Assembly (NCBI GenBank): GCA_035712285.1
Contig: DASTBA010000084.1
Span: forward strand, 3,450-67,449
Reading direction: 5' to 3'
DNA length: 64,000 bases
DNA from: CAMLHP01 sp035712285
GTDB taxonomy: Bacteria > Gemmatimonadota > Gemmatimonadetes > Gemmatimonadales > GWC2-71-9
Shown here: in pieces, positions 17,677-25,535 of the stretch
Layout of the letters: each line of letters starts with the position of its first letter
How positions within the stretch are numbered: position 1 is the stretch's first letter
Notes under the pieces: generated by a model
Told to the model about the DNA's origin: nothing
Database searches by the model: none
What the model saw: the letters and a program-made list of their open reading frames with translations, nothing else
Translations under genes and position numbers: made by a program

Positions 17677-20643
17677 TCAGGCCTCCACCCGGTTCTGCAC
17701 CTTGGCCAGGTAGGTGATGGCCGGGCGCGTGTTCAGCTCCTCCAGCACGCGGTAGCCGCGCGGATCCTTGCTCGACTGCGCCACCTGACTCTCCGGGTCG
17801 CGACGGTTGCCGAAGATGATCGCCTCCGACGGGCAGGCCTGTGCGCAGGCGGTGGTGAATTCGCCGTCGCGGAGGTCCCGGTTCTCGAGCCGGGCCTGGT
17901 GCTGGGCACCGCGGATGCGCTGCACGCAGAACGTGCACTTCTCCATCACGCCGCGGGCCCGCACCGTGACGTCGGGATTGAGCTGCAGGTCCAGCGGCGA
18001 CGGCCAGGCCTTCTCGTTGTACTTGTACCAGTTGAAGTAGCGCACCTTGTAGGAGCAGTTGTTGCTGCAGTAGCGGGTGCCCACGCAGCGGTTGTACACC
18101 TGGCCGTTCAGGCCGTCCACCGTGTGGTACGCCGCGTAGACCGGGCAGACCGGCTCGCAGGGCGCATCCTCGCACTGCTGGCAGAGCATCGGCACGAAGC
18201 GGGCCTCCAGCGGCTCGCCCTCGTCCCCGCCCTCCCAGTACCGCTCGATCCGCATCCAGCTCATCTCGCGGCCGCGGAGGACCTGGTCCTCCCCCACGGT
18301 CGGGATGTTGTTCTCCGCGTAGCAGGCGGTGACACACGCGGAACAGCCGGTGCACTTCGAGAGGTCGATCGTCATGCCCCAGCTGGGATGCACCTCGGCG
18401 TAGTTGCCGAGCTTCCGTCCCTCGACCTGGCGCTCGCGCCAGCCGGCGATCGCCTTCGCCTCCAGCGGCGTGTTGGTGCCATGCTCCGCGTGCCCCTCGG
18501 CGCGCAGCGCCTCCTTCACCGTCATCCCCTTCTTCGCGTACACCAGCGGGATCGCCTCCGCGATGCCGCGGCCCAGCTGCCGGGGATTGCCCTCGGTGGT
18601 GGCCACTTCCTGGTAGTCGTGCGTCTTCTCCAGCCGGACCCGGGTGGAGACATACGGCACGAATGACGCGCCGGCATCCGGCGCGCCAAGGAGATCCAGC
18701 GCGTTGAAGCCCCGGTCCTTCGCGAACTGGCCATACTCGGTATGCCCGAAGCCCAGCGGAGCGGCGATCACGCCGTCGTGGAGCCCGGCATACGGGAAGG
18801 CCGGCCCGCGGATCTCGCCGTGGGGTGAGACGATCCGCACCACTTCACCGCGCCGGATATCGAGCCGCTTCGCCGTGGCGGCACTCAGCTCGATCCACGG
18901 ACTCCAGGTGGCCTTGGTCACCGGATCCGGGTTCTCCAGCAGCCACGGACGGTTGGCGCCGCGGCCGTCGTGCACGAAGGCCTGCGGATAGGCGACAAAC
19001 ACGAACTCGCCGTCGCCGTCGAACCGGGGCGCGGCGCCGGAGATCGCGGCCGGCTGCGCGATGGCCGGCGCGGCAGGCGCCTCGGTGTACACCCCGCCCC
19101 GCGCGAGCGCCGCGCGCCAGTCCGCATCGGTCGGCGTCCGGCTCGCCCAGGCCGCCCTGAGATAGTCCTGGAAGCTCGCCGCGCCGAACTGGCTGAAGGC
19201 CGTTCCCAGCTTCTTCGAGGCGGTGAGGAGCACGTCACCGGTGTGCATGACCGGGAAGACCGGTTCCATCACCGGCTGCATCAGCCCGAACACGCCGGCG
19301 CGGGGATAGGCGTCGTCCCAGCGCTCGAGCGAGTGCAGGTTGGGCAGCAGCAGGTCGCAGAGCGCCGCCGTCTCGTCGAGGTACGTGGCCGTGCCGACCT
19401 TGAAGGGCACCTTCTTCACGCGCTCGGCGAACTTCACGCTGGCGGGAAGGGCGAACGCCGGATTGGCTTCGTGCACCAGGAGCACGCCCACCTGGCCGGC
19501 GTCCACCGCCGCCAGCAGGCGCTCGATGCCGGCGTAGCCGTCGCCGGTGGGAAGGTCGGCGCCGAACCTGACCGTCCGGCCGATGTTGCCGGCCACCGCG
19601 TTCAGCACGTTGACCGCGGCGCAGAGATCGGCGGCGCCACGATGCTGGGTGGCGATGCCGCCGGCCACCGCGAGTGTCGGCGACTGGGCCGAGAACTCCA
19701 GCGCCACCCGGCGGATGGCCTCCGCCGGCACGCCGCTCGCCTTGGACGCGGCTTCCGGTGTCCATTCGGCCAGGAGTCCCGCGAACGCACCGGCTCCGCC
19801 CCGGCGGCTCGCCACGACGCTGGCCATGGCCAGCGCGACGGCGGCCTCGGTGCCCGGTGCGGCGGCGAGCCATTCATCGGCATTGAGGCCGGTGAGGTCC
19901 CGGCGCGGCGCGATGTGCACGTGACGCGCCGCGTCGCCATGGAAACCGTGCGACCGGGAATAGCCGAGCTGGTTTTCGGTGGGGCTGAGCCAGGTGTCGA
20001 GGAAGTCGGCGCCGAAGCTCAGGATGTACTGCGCCGCCGCGAAGTCATGCGCCGGCAGCTCGTCCCGCCCGAAGGTCCGCTTGTTCGCCTCGCGCATCGG
20101 GATGTGGTCGAGCGGCTCCCAGCGGGTCAGCGTGCCGCCCGCCGCCGAGGTCCACGACGCGAGCAGGTCGGCAAAGGTGCCGCGCGGTGCCCCGGAGAGC
20201 ACGGCGAGCGGCGCGCCGCCCTTCTGCATCGCCGCCACCAGGCGGCCGATCGCGTCATCCCAGGTGATGTCCTTCCAGCCGGCGCCGTCCCTCACCTTCG
20301 GGCCGGTGACCCGGCCGGGATTGTAGAGTCCCTGAAGCGACGCCTGCCCGCGCGCGCACAGCTTCCCGCGGTTCACCGGATGGTCGGGATTGCCTTCGAG
20401 CTTGATGGCGCGGCCTTCCCGGGTCTTCACATGGATGCCGCAGCCGGCAGCGCACTCGGAGCAGGTGCTGGCGTACCAGGTCGGCACCCCCGGGACCTGG
20501 TCCTCCGACTGCACCAGGTAGGGAATCAGTTTTTCGGCCTTCGGGGCGCAGCCGGAGAGCACTGCCGCGCCGCCGCCGGCCACACCGAGGACGGTAAGGA
20601 ACCGGCGGCGATCCACCGTGGGATTCATGCCTTCATCAGACAT
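17677..20643 (-). CDS. actB: Alternative complex III subunit ActB (molybdopterin-oxidoreductase-like and iron-sulfur fusion)
   Basis: This large periplasmic subunit has 988 residues from ATG 20643, which has a GGAG six bases before it. A Tat-type signal is present (DRRRFLTVLGVAGGG), followed by LSGC. The first about 700 residues are related to molybdopterin enzymes and keep a CSECAAGCG-x-LCARG cysteine set. In described ACIII this domain carries no molybdenum. The C-terminal part binds iron-sulfur clusters through CTGCSACVTACYAENN, CQQCEDAPCEPVCP, CVGTRYCSNNC and CTFCVQRI plus CAQACPSEAI. It overlaps nothing, with 78 bases to actA and two to actC. Confidence 0.95.
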   Translation of the reverse strand: MSDEGMNPTVDRRRFLTVLGVAGGGAAVLSGCAPKAEKLIPYLVQSEDQVPGVPTWYASTCSECAAGCGIHVKTREGRAIKLEGNPDHPVNRGKLCARGQASLQGLYNPGRVTGPKVRDGAGWKDITWDDAIGRLVAAMQKGGAPLAVLSGAPRGTFADLLASWTSAAGGTLTRWEPLDHIPMREANKRTFGRDELPAHDFAAAQYILSFGADFLDTWLSPTENQLGYSRSHGFHGDAARHVHIAPRRDLTGLNADEWLAAAPGTEAAVALAMASVVASRRGGAGAFAGLLAEWTPEAASKASGVPAEAIRRVALEFSAQSPTLAVAGGIATQHRGAADLCAAVNVLNAVAGNIGRTVRFGADLPTGDGYAGIERLLAAVDAGQVGVLLVHEANPAFALPASVKFAERVKKVPFKVGTATYLDETAALCDLLLPNLHSLERWDDAYPRAGVFGLMQPVMEPVFPVMHTGDVLLTASKKLGTAFSQFGAASFQDYLRAAWASRTPTDADWRAALARGGVYTEAPAAPAIAQPAAISGAAPRFDGDGEFVFVAYPQAFVHDGRGANRPWLLENPDPVTKATWSPWIELSAATAKRLDIRRGEVVRIVSPHGEIRGPAFPYAGLHDGVIAAPLGFGHTEYGQFAKDRGFNALDLLGAPDAGASFVPYVSTRVRLEKTHDYQEVATTEGNPRQLGRGIAEAIPLVYAKKGMTVKEALRAEGHAEHGTNTPLEAKAIAGWRERQVEGRKLGNYAEVHPSWGMTIDLSKCTGCSACVTACYAENNIPTVGEDQVLRGREMSWMRIERYWEGGDEGEPLEARFVPMLCQQCEDAPCEPVCPVYAAYHTVDGLNGQVYNRCVGTRYCSNNCSYKVRYFNWYKYNEKAWPSPLDLQLNPDVTVRARGVMEKCTFCVQRIRGAQHQARLENRDLRDGEFTTACAQACPSEAIIFGNRRDPESQVAQSSKDPRGYRVLEELNTRPAITYLAKVQNRVEA

Positions 20644-20721
20644 CTCGACTCCGGATGGCGGCGTCGGGGATCGAGGGAACACGGCCCTCCATCCACCCGC
20701 CGGTCAGGACACGACAGTGCA

Positions 20722-21318
20722 TCAGTAGTGGCATGCGGTGCAATCGCGCGTCACCTTGCGCTCGATATGGCAACTGATGCAGAAACCCATGTTGTTGATG
20801 TTGTTCACCTTGTGGACCTGGGGCATGCGGCTCACGTCGCCGTGGCAGGTGGCGCAGGCGTTGGGGCCCAGGGCCTTGATGTGCTGCTGGTGGGGAAAGT
20901 GCACGTGCTGGGCGAGAAAATGGACCCGCACCCATTCCACCGGTTTCTTCTTGTTCCACGCGTCGCGCAGCTTGCCGATCTCCGCGGCGTTGCCCTTGTC
21001 GGAGCCGCTCACCACCAGGTGACAGCCCATGCACGTCTCGAGCGAGGGAATGCCCGGTTCGTTGGAGACGTTCACGGAGTAGTGGCAGTACTGGCACTGG
21101 AGCTTGTACTGGCCGGCGTGGAGATCGTGACGGAAGAAGATCGGCTGACGGGGCCCGAGCAGTTTCGCGGTGTCACCGGCGGCCAGCCGCGTGGCGGCGA
21201 TCGAGTCCGGTTCACTCGGGCCGGCGGGCTGCTGCGCTCGTGATGTCCGGCCCGCCACCATCAGGGCGATGGCGACGGCGAGTGCACTGCCTCCCGCGAC
21301 GATCGCAAGCTTCCGCAT
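20722..21318 (-). CDS. actA: Alternative complex III subunit ActA (penta-haem cytochrome c)
   Basis: The start at ATG 21318 gives 198 residues with an N-terminal hydrophobic segment LAIVAGGSALAVAIALMVAG that anchors or exports it. Five haem c motifs are present in order: CQYCH, CMGCH, CATCH, CISCH and CTACH, the last almost at the C-terminus. Extra histidines (HDLHAG, HVHFPHQQH) can serve as axial ligands. The penta-haem count is diagnostic for ActA. It is the first gene of the operon, with GAGGTGACCC as a plausible ribosome site. The operator and promoter upstream are listed separately. Confidence 0.95.
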   Translation of the reverse strand: MRKLAIVAGGSALAVAIALMVAGRTSRAQQPAGPSEPDSIAATRLAAGDTAKLLGPRQPIFFRHDLHAGQYKLQCQYCHYSVNVSNEPGIPSLETCMGCHLVVSGSDKGNAAEIGKLRDAWNKKKPVEWVRVHFLAQHVHFPHQQHIKALGPNACATCHGDVSRMPQVHKVNNINNMGFCISCHIERKVTRDCTACHY

Positions 21319-21353
21319 TATCGGGTCACCTCGACCGAGGAGTTTCCAAGTCT

Positions 21354-21369
21354 TGTGAAATGTTTCACA
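21354..21369. promoter_or_regulatory. CRP/FNR-type palindromic operator in the act leader
   Basis: TGTGAAA and TTTCACA are perfect 7-base arms around TG, i.e. TGTGA-N6-TCACA, the same spacing as the site at 11324. It lies 35 bases before the actA ATG and downstream of the predicted transcription start, a position expected for a repressor or road-block. Confidence 0.65.
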
Positions 21370-21414
21370 CAGAGGGCGCGACATGATGGGTCGCGGGGAC
21401 GCCGCGCGCGCATA

Positions 21415-21442
21415 AGTATAGTCGCCCGAAGGCGTTTCACAA
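21415..21442 (-). promoter_or_regulatory. Probable act operon promoter
   Basis: On the minus strand TTGTGA (21442-21437) and TATACT (21420-21415) are separated by 16 bases, a good sigma-70-like pair. The start of transcription would be near 21408, giving a leader of about 90 bases that contains the palindromic operator. Confidence 0.6.
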
Positions 21443-21470
21443 CCCGAACGGAGCGCCTAATCCGAATGAT

Positions 21471-22232
21471 TTACTCGGATTCCTGGTCTCCGGATTCGGC
21501 CTCCGTTCGCTCGCCCATCTGGCGCCGGGTTTCGAGCGCCACGGCCCGCAGCAGCGCCGCCTCACGGGCATCGAGATCGGCCCGGAAGAAGATCTCCCGG
21601 AACGAGCGCATCACCGCCGTATCCACCTTGGACTTGAAGAACCGCAGGGCGCCGAGGGCGGCGTGCCAGTCGCGGAAGAGTGTCTCGAGCTGGTCCTGGG
21701 TGGCGGGCGGCGCATCGCGGCGCGGCCGCTTGAAGGGCAGCGCATCGCCGCCCCTCGCGGTCCAGAGCTCGTAGGCCATGATGGCCACGGCCTGGGCGAG
21801 GTTGAGCGAGCGGTGCTCCGGATTGGTCGAGATCGTCACCAGCAGCTGGCAGCGGTCGAGCTCGTCATTGGTGAGCCCCGAGTCCTCGCGGCCCGCCACG
21901 AAGGCCACCGGGCCTTCCGCGGCTCGCGCCACCAGCTCGGCGGCCGCCTCGCGTGCCCGCGCCGGGCGGCGCCGGGCGGTGCGCTCACGGGCGGAGAGGG
22001 CCGCGGCAAAGCCCACCCCTGCGAGCGCCTCATCCAGCGTCTCGGTGAAGGTGATCCGCGCGACCAGGTCCGCGGTATTGTGGGCGATGCCTTCGATGCG
22101 ATAGGGATCGAACTCGCGGGGCCGGACCAGCGTGATGTCCTCGATGCCGAAGTTCCGCGCGATCCGGACCGTTGCCGCGATGTTGACCAGGTCCTGCGGT
22201 TCGACCAGCACGATGCGTGGCGCCGGGGTCAC
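21471..22232 (-). CDS. SPOUT-family RNA 2'-O-methyltransferase, TrmJ-like
   Basis: The 253-residue protein opens PRIVLVEPQDLVNIAATVRIARNFG, typical of TrmJ/TrmH ribose methyltransferases (usually VLVxPxxPxNIGAxARAMxNFG). It contains the SAM-knot segments VAFVAGREDSGLTNDEL and VTISTNPEHRSLNLAQAVAIMAYEL. The C-terminal extension with LETLFRDWHAALGALRFF resembles the TrmJ dimer domain. TrmJ modifies nucleotide 32 of tRNAs, but other tRNA or rRNA targets are possible. Its stop lies about 28 bases from the act -35 box. It overlaps pilT by four bases. Confidence 0.85.
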   Translation of the reverse strand: MTPAPRIVLVEPQDLVNIAATVRIARNFGIEDITLVRPREFDPYRIEGIAHNTADLVARITFTETLDEALAGVGFAAALSARERTARRRPARAREAAAELVARAAEGPVAFVAGREDSGLTNDELDRCQLLVTISTNPEHRSLNLAQAVAIMAYELWTARGGDALPFKRPRRDAPPATQDQLETLFRDWHAALGALRFFKSKVDTAVMRSFREIFFRADLDAREAALLRAVALETRRQMGERTEAESGDQESE

Positions 22233-23671
22233 GCCCCCTCGCCCAGGAAGCTCAGGTCGTGCCGCTTGGCCTTGAGCGCCGACGCAATGCCGGCCTTGTC
22301 CACCGCCTTCATGTAGGCCTCCTGCGGCTCGACCAGCCCCTCGTCCACCAGCGCCACCAGCGAGTCGTTGAGCGTCACCATGCCGGCCTTCCGGTTGGTC
22401 TGCATGATGCTGGGAATCTGGAAGGTCTTCCCTTCGCGAATGAGGTTCGAGACCGCCGGGATGGAGAGCAGGATCTCGCGTGCCGCCACCCGCCCGCCAC
22501 CGGTCTTCTTGCAGAGCACCTGGGCAATGACGCCGCGGAGCGACTCGCTGAGCATCACCCGGATCTGGGACTGACGGTCGGCGGAGAACTGGTCGATGAT
22601 CCGGTCGATTGTGGAGGCCGCCGTCGTCGTATGGAGTGTCCCGAAGACGAGGTGGCCGGTCTCGGCCGTCTCGATGGCGATGGACACGGTCTCGAGGTCC
22701 CGCATCTCGCCCACCAGCACCACATCGGGATCCTCGCGGAGCGCCGCACGCAGCGCGTTCTTGAACGAGCGGGTGTGCAGCCCCACCTGGCGCTGGGTCA
22801 CCAGGCAGCGCTTGCTCTGGTGCACGAACTCGATCGGGTCCTCGATGGTCAGGATGTGATCGGTGCGCGTGCGGTTGATGAGATCCACCATGGCCGCGAG
22901 CGTGGTGGACTTGCCGGAGCCGGTCGGCCCCGTGACCACCACGAGCCCCTTGGTCAGGTAGCAGAGGTTCTGGACCTCCCGGCTCAGGCCCAGTTCGTCG
23001 GCGCTCTGCACCGACGTCGGGATGACGCGGAAGACGGCGAACGGGCCGAACCGGTCGCGGCCGGCGTTGCAGCGGAACCGCGCCACCGACTCGATCTCGT
23101 ACGCCCAGTCGGCGTCCCCCGTCTCCCGGTATTCCTGCACGGTGGCGGGCGGCATGATGGCGAACAGCATCGCTTCGAGCCGCGGCGCGTCCAGCGCGCT
23201 CTCCTCCGCGCGCGCGAGCTCACCGTGACGCCGGAACACCGGCGGCTGGCCCGAGCGAAGGTGCAGGTCGGACGCCGAGGTGGTGGCCAGCTCGCGGAGC
23301 AGCCGGTCCAGGGCCTGGCGCACCGCCGACGTATCCGCACCGGCCGCGGCGGCTGTGGCGCCGGCTGACGCACCGGCCGGCCGCACGGTGGCGACCATGC
23401 CGCCCGTCCCGGGCGCGAGTGCGGCCGTCACCGCCCCCGCCGGCGCCCCGTACGTGAACTCGGTGGTGCCGCCCTCCCGGACCTCGGCGGCCGCGGCCGG
23501 CGGTGCGATCTCGCGCAGCAGCGCCACGATCTGGGCCTCCGACAGCGGTTCGCGCGTGACCGGCCGGGTGGTCCCGTTGGCCTGCAAGGCCGCGGGGTGT
23601 CCCGCCACGAGCCGCAGCGCGTCGGCGCGTTGTTCGAGGAGCAGCTGGATGAGCTTGTCGAGTCGTGCCAC
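22229..23671 (-). CDS. pilT: Twitching-motility ATPase PilT with extra N-terminal domain
   Basis: This is the retraction ATPase of type IV pili, cytoplasmic and hexameric. Walker A is VTGPTGSGKSTTLAAMV, the Asp box is LTIEDPIEFVHQSK, Walker B is VVLVGEMRDLETVS and the His box is GHLVFGTLHTTTAASTIDRI. The 480 residues exceed the usual 345-380. The first about 95 residues (LDKLIQLLLEQRADALRL...) look like a diverged copy of the normal PAS-like N-domain that begins near residue 118 (LDRLLRELATTSASDLHLRSG). An Ala/Gly-rich linker joins them. The next gene upstream in the operon is a small unknown protein that may be a partner. Confidence 0.93.
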   Translation of the reverse strand: MARLDKLIQLLLEQRADALRLVAGHPAALQANGTTRPVTREPLSEAQIVALLREIAPPAAAAEVREGGTTEFTYGAPAGAVTAALAPGTGGMVATVRPAGASAGATAAAAGADTSAVRQALDRLLRELATTSASDLHLRSGQPPVFRRHGELARAEESALDAPRLEAMLFAIMPPATVQEYRETGDADWAYEIESVARFRCNAGRDRFGPFAVFRVIPTSVQSADELGLSREVQNLCYLTKGLVVVTGPTGSGKSTTLAAMVDLINRTRTDHILTIEDPIEFVHQSKRCLVTQRQVGLHTRSFKNALRAALREDPDVVLVGEMRDLETVSIAIETAETGHLVFGTLHTTTAASTIDRIIDQFSADRQSQIRVMLSESLRGVIAQVLCKKTGGGRVAAREILLSIPAVSNLIREGKTFQIPSIMQTNRKAGMVTLNDSLVALVDEGLVEPQEAYMKAVDKAGIASALKAKRHDLSFLGEGA

Positions 23672-23678
23672 GTTGGCC

Positions 23679-24140
23679 TCAGTCGAGCGGCCGGATCGAC
23701 CGGACGTACGAGCGGTTCAGGAACCGGATGGTCGTTCCCGTCACCAGCCCGAAGAACCGCCCGCCGGCATTCAGGTAGTCGAGCGTGCGGCCTCGGGTGG
23801 GGGGCATCTCCAGATCGGCGCGCCCGCGATATTCGGCGCCGACCAGCTTCACTTCCATCTCGACGTGCGACTGCGCCCCGGCCCGCGCCGGGTCCGGCGC
23901 CGGCATGTCCGCCGTGGCACACGAGACGACCACAACCGTGTCCTTGGACAGGAACGCCACGCCGCCGTCGGCGAGCGCCAGCGGGAAAAAGCTCTCGGCC
24001 CGGTTCAGCATCTCCACGGGCGACTCCGGCCCCTCCCGGTAGGCCACGCCCGGCTGGAGGTGCAGCTCGCCGATGATCACGTCACCGCCGGCCACGATCA
24101 CCGACGCCGCGACACGGCGGGTTTCGGCCCAGTCGCTCAC
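23679..24140 (-). CDS. Conserved hypothetical protein upstream of pilT
   Basis: I do not recognise this 153-residue cytosolic protein. It starts at GTG 24140, which overlaps the stop of the GNAT gene as GTGA, and reads VSDWAETRRVAASVIVAGGDVIIGELHLQ. The middle contains EGPESPVEMLNRAESFFPLALADGGVAFLSK, and the protein ends GTTIRFLNRSYVRSIRPLD. It is mostly short strands, with no cysteine pair, signal or membrane helix. Seven bases separate it from pilT, so a link to pili or surface behaviour is possible but unproven. Confidence 0.75.
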   Translation of the reverse strand: MSDWAETRRVAASVIVAGGDVIIGELHLQPGVAYREGPESPVEMLNRAESFFPLALADGGVAFLSKDTVVVVSCATADMPAPDPARAGAQSHVEMEVKLVGAEYRGRADLEMPPTRGRTLDYLNAGGRFFGLVTGTTIRFLNRSYVRSIRPLD

Positions 24141-24616
24141 GCGCCGGCCGCCTGCCGCAGCCGCTCCCCCTCCAGCCGGTACATCTGCCATCCGCTCAGG
24201 GACTCGGCGCCCAGCCGATCGTAGAAATCGATGGCCAGCTGATTCCACTTGAGCACATTCCACTCCATGCGCCCGCAGCCGCGACGCCGCGCTTCCCCGG
24301 CGACGGCCCGGAAGAGGCCGAGTCCATGCCGGCCGCCGCGCGCGTCCGGCCGGACGAACAGATCTTCGAGATACAGCGTGGGCAACGCAAGAAAGCTGGA
24401 GTAGGTCTCGAAGAACAGGGCGTACCCCACCGGCTCGCCGTCGGCCAGCGCCAGCAGCACCTCGATGCGCCGGCGCTCGCCGAATGCGTCACGGATCAGC
24501 CGCTCGCGGGCGCCGGCGTCCGGGCGCGTCAGCTTCTCGTAGTCCGCCAGCGCATCCACCAGGCCCAGCAATGCCGGTACATCGGCGGCCGTCGCCGCCC
24601 GCACGGTGCCCGTCAT
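24137..24616 (-). CDS. GNAT-family N-acetyltransferase
   Basis: The start at ATG 24616 overlaps the dehydrogenase stop (ATGA) and gives 159 residues. The acetyl-CoA-binding motif A is LYLEDLFVRPDARGGRHGLGLFRAV, preceded by ALFFETYSSFLALP. It ends with WNVLKWNQLAIDFYDRLGAESLSGW. This arrangement resembles the spermidine/diamine acetyltransferase-type (SSAT) subgroup (FYSTFxGxxGLYLEDLFV in that family). The substrate is not known. Confidence 0.88.
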   Translation of the reverse strand: MTGTVRAATAADVPALLGLVDALADYEKLTRPDAGARERLIRDAFGERRRIEVLLALADGEPVGYALFFETYSSFLALPTLYLEDLFVRPDARGGRHGLGLFRAVAGEARRRGCGRMEWNVLKWNQLAIDFYDRLGAESLSGWQMYRLEGERLRQAAGA

Positions 24617-25500
24617 CCCCGGACCTCCACGCCGGCCTGATCCTCGATCAGGCGGATGACCTCGAGATAATCGGCTTCCTCGCCCAGCGCGGCCCGGCCG
24701 GTGCCCAGCAGGTCGGTGGCCGTCGCGATGACCGCGCCGTCCACGTCCTGCTCCTCCAGCAGCCCGAGCGCGATGGCGGCATCCTTGTGCAGCAGCGCCA
24801 GGCGAAAGGTCCTGGGCCATGCGCCACTGAGTACCCGCTCCGGTACCAGCGCCTCGCTCACGAAGGAGCGGCCGCTCGACGCATTCAGCACCTCCACCGC
24901 CTTGCGGGCAGGGATCCCCGCCTTCACGAGCGCCGCGAGCCCTTCCCCGACGGCCAGGATGTTGACGCCGAGCAGTGCGTTGTTCACCGCCTTCATCGCG
25001 TGGCCGGTTCCCACCGGCCCCATGTGCTCGATCCGCTTGCCGAAGCACTGCAGCACCGGCAGAGCCCGCTGGAAGGCCGCCTCATCGCCTCCCACCATCA
25101 CCGTGAGCGTGCCGGCCTCTGCGCCGTTGGTCCCGCCGCTGACCGGCGCGTCAATGAACTGGACGTCGTGCTCGGCAAGCCGGGCAGCGATGCGCCGCGA
25201 CGTGGCCGGATCGCCGGAGGTGCAGTCCACCAGCATCGCGCCACGGGCGAGCCCCGCCAGGAGTCCGTCCGCTCCTTCGAGCAGCGTCTCGACCTCTGCG
25301 GATGTCGGCAGGCAGGTCAGGACGATCTCGGCGTGCGCCGCCGCCGCGCGGGGCGTCGCGGCAGCACGGCCGCCGTGGGCGGCCACAAACTCCTGCGCCC
25401 GTGCGGCAGTCCGGTTCCAGACCATGAGATCGTGAGCTTCGGGCAGGTGTGCGGCCATGGGTGTGCCGATCGCTCCCAGGCCGAGGAAGGAAAGTCGCAT
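24613..25500 (-). CDS. NAD(P)-dependent 3-hydroxyisobutyrate-dehydrogenase-family oxidoreductase
   Basis: This 295-residue beta-hydroxyacid dehydrogenase opens MRLSFLGLGAIGTPMAAHL, the cofactor-binding GLGxIGxPMA motif. It has the substrate motif FIDAPVSGGTNGAEAGTLTVMVGG and the catalytic lysine in KAVNNALLGVNILAVGEG. Substrates in this family include 3-hydroxyisobutyrate, tartronate semialdehyde and succinic or glyoxylic semialdehydes. It is the first gene of the operon ending with trmJ and is divergent from dinB across only 35 bases. A TATCTT hexamer sits six bases before its ATG. Confidence 0.9.
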   Translation of the reverse strand: MRLSFLGLGAIGTPMAAHLPEAHDLMVWNRTAARAQEFVAAHGGRAAATPRAAAAHAEIVLTCLPTSAEVETLLEGADGLLAGLARGAMLVDCTSGDPATSRRIAARLAEHDVQFIDAPVSGGTNGAEAGTLTVMVGGDEAAFQRALPVLQCFGKRIEHMGPVGTGHAMKAVNNALLGVNILAVGEGLAALVKAGIPARKAVEVLNASSGRSFVSEALVPERVLSGAWPRTFRLALLHKDAAIALGLLEEQDVDGAVIATATDLLGTGRAALGEEADYLEVIRLIEDQAGVEVRG

Positions 25501-25535
25501 TTGACGAAGATAGGGACGGCGCAGTACCGTGCGCC
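25501..25535. promoter_or_regulatory. Divergent leaderless-type promoters for the dehydrogenase gene and dinB
   Basis: Only 35 bases separate two divergent start codons. On the plus strand TTGACG (25501-25506), 18 bases and TACCGT (25525-25530) end five bases before the dinB ATG. On the minus strand TATCTT (25512-25507) ends six bases before the dehydrogenase ATG. The -35 of one promoter abuts the start codon of the other gene, so both messages probably lack leaders. Confidence 0.55.
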
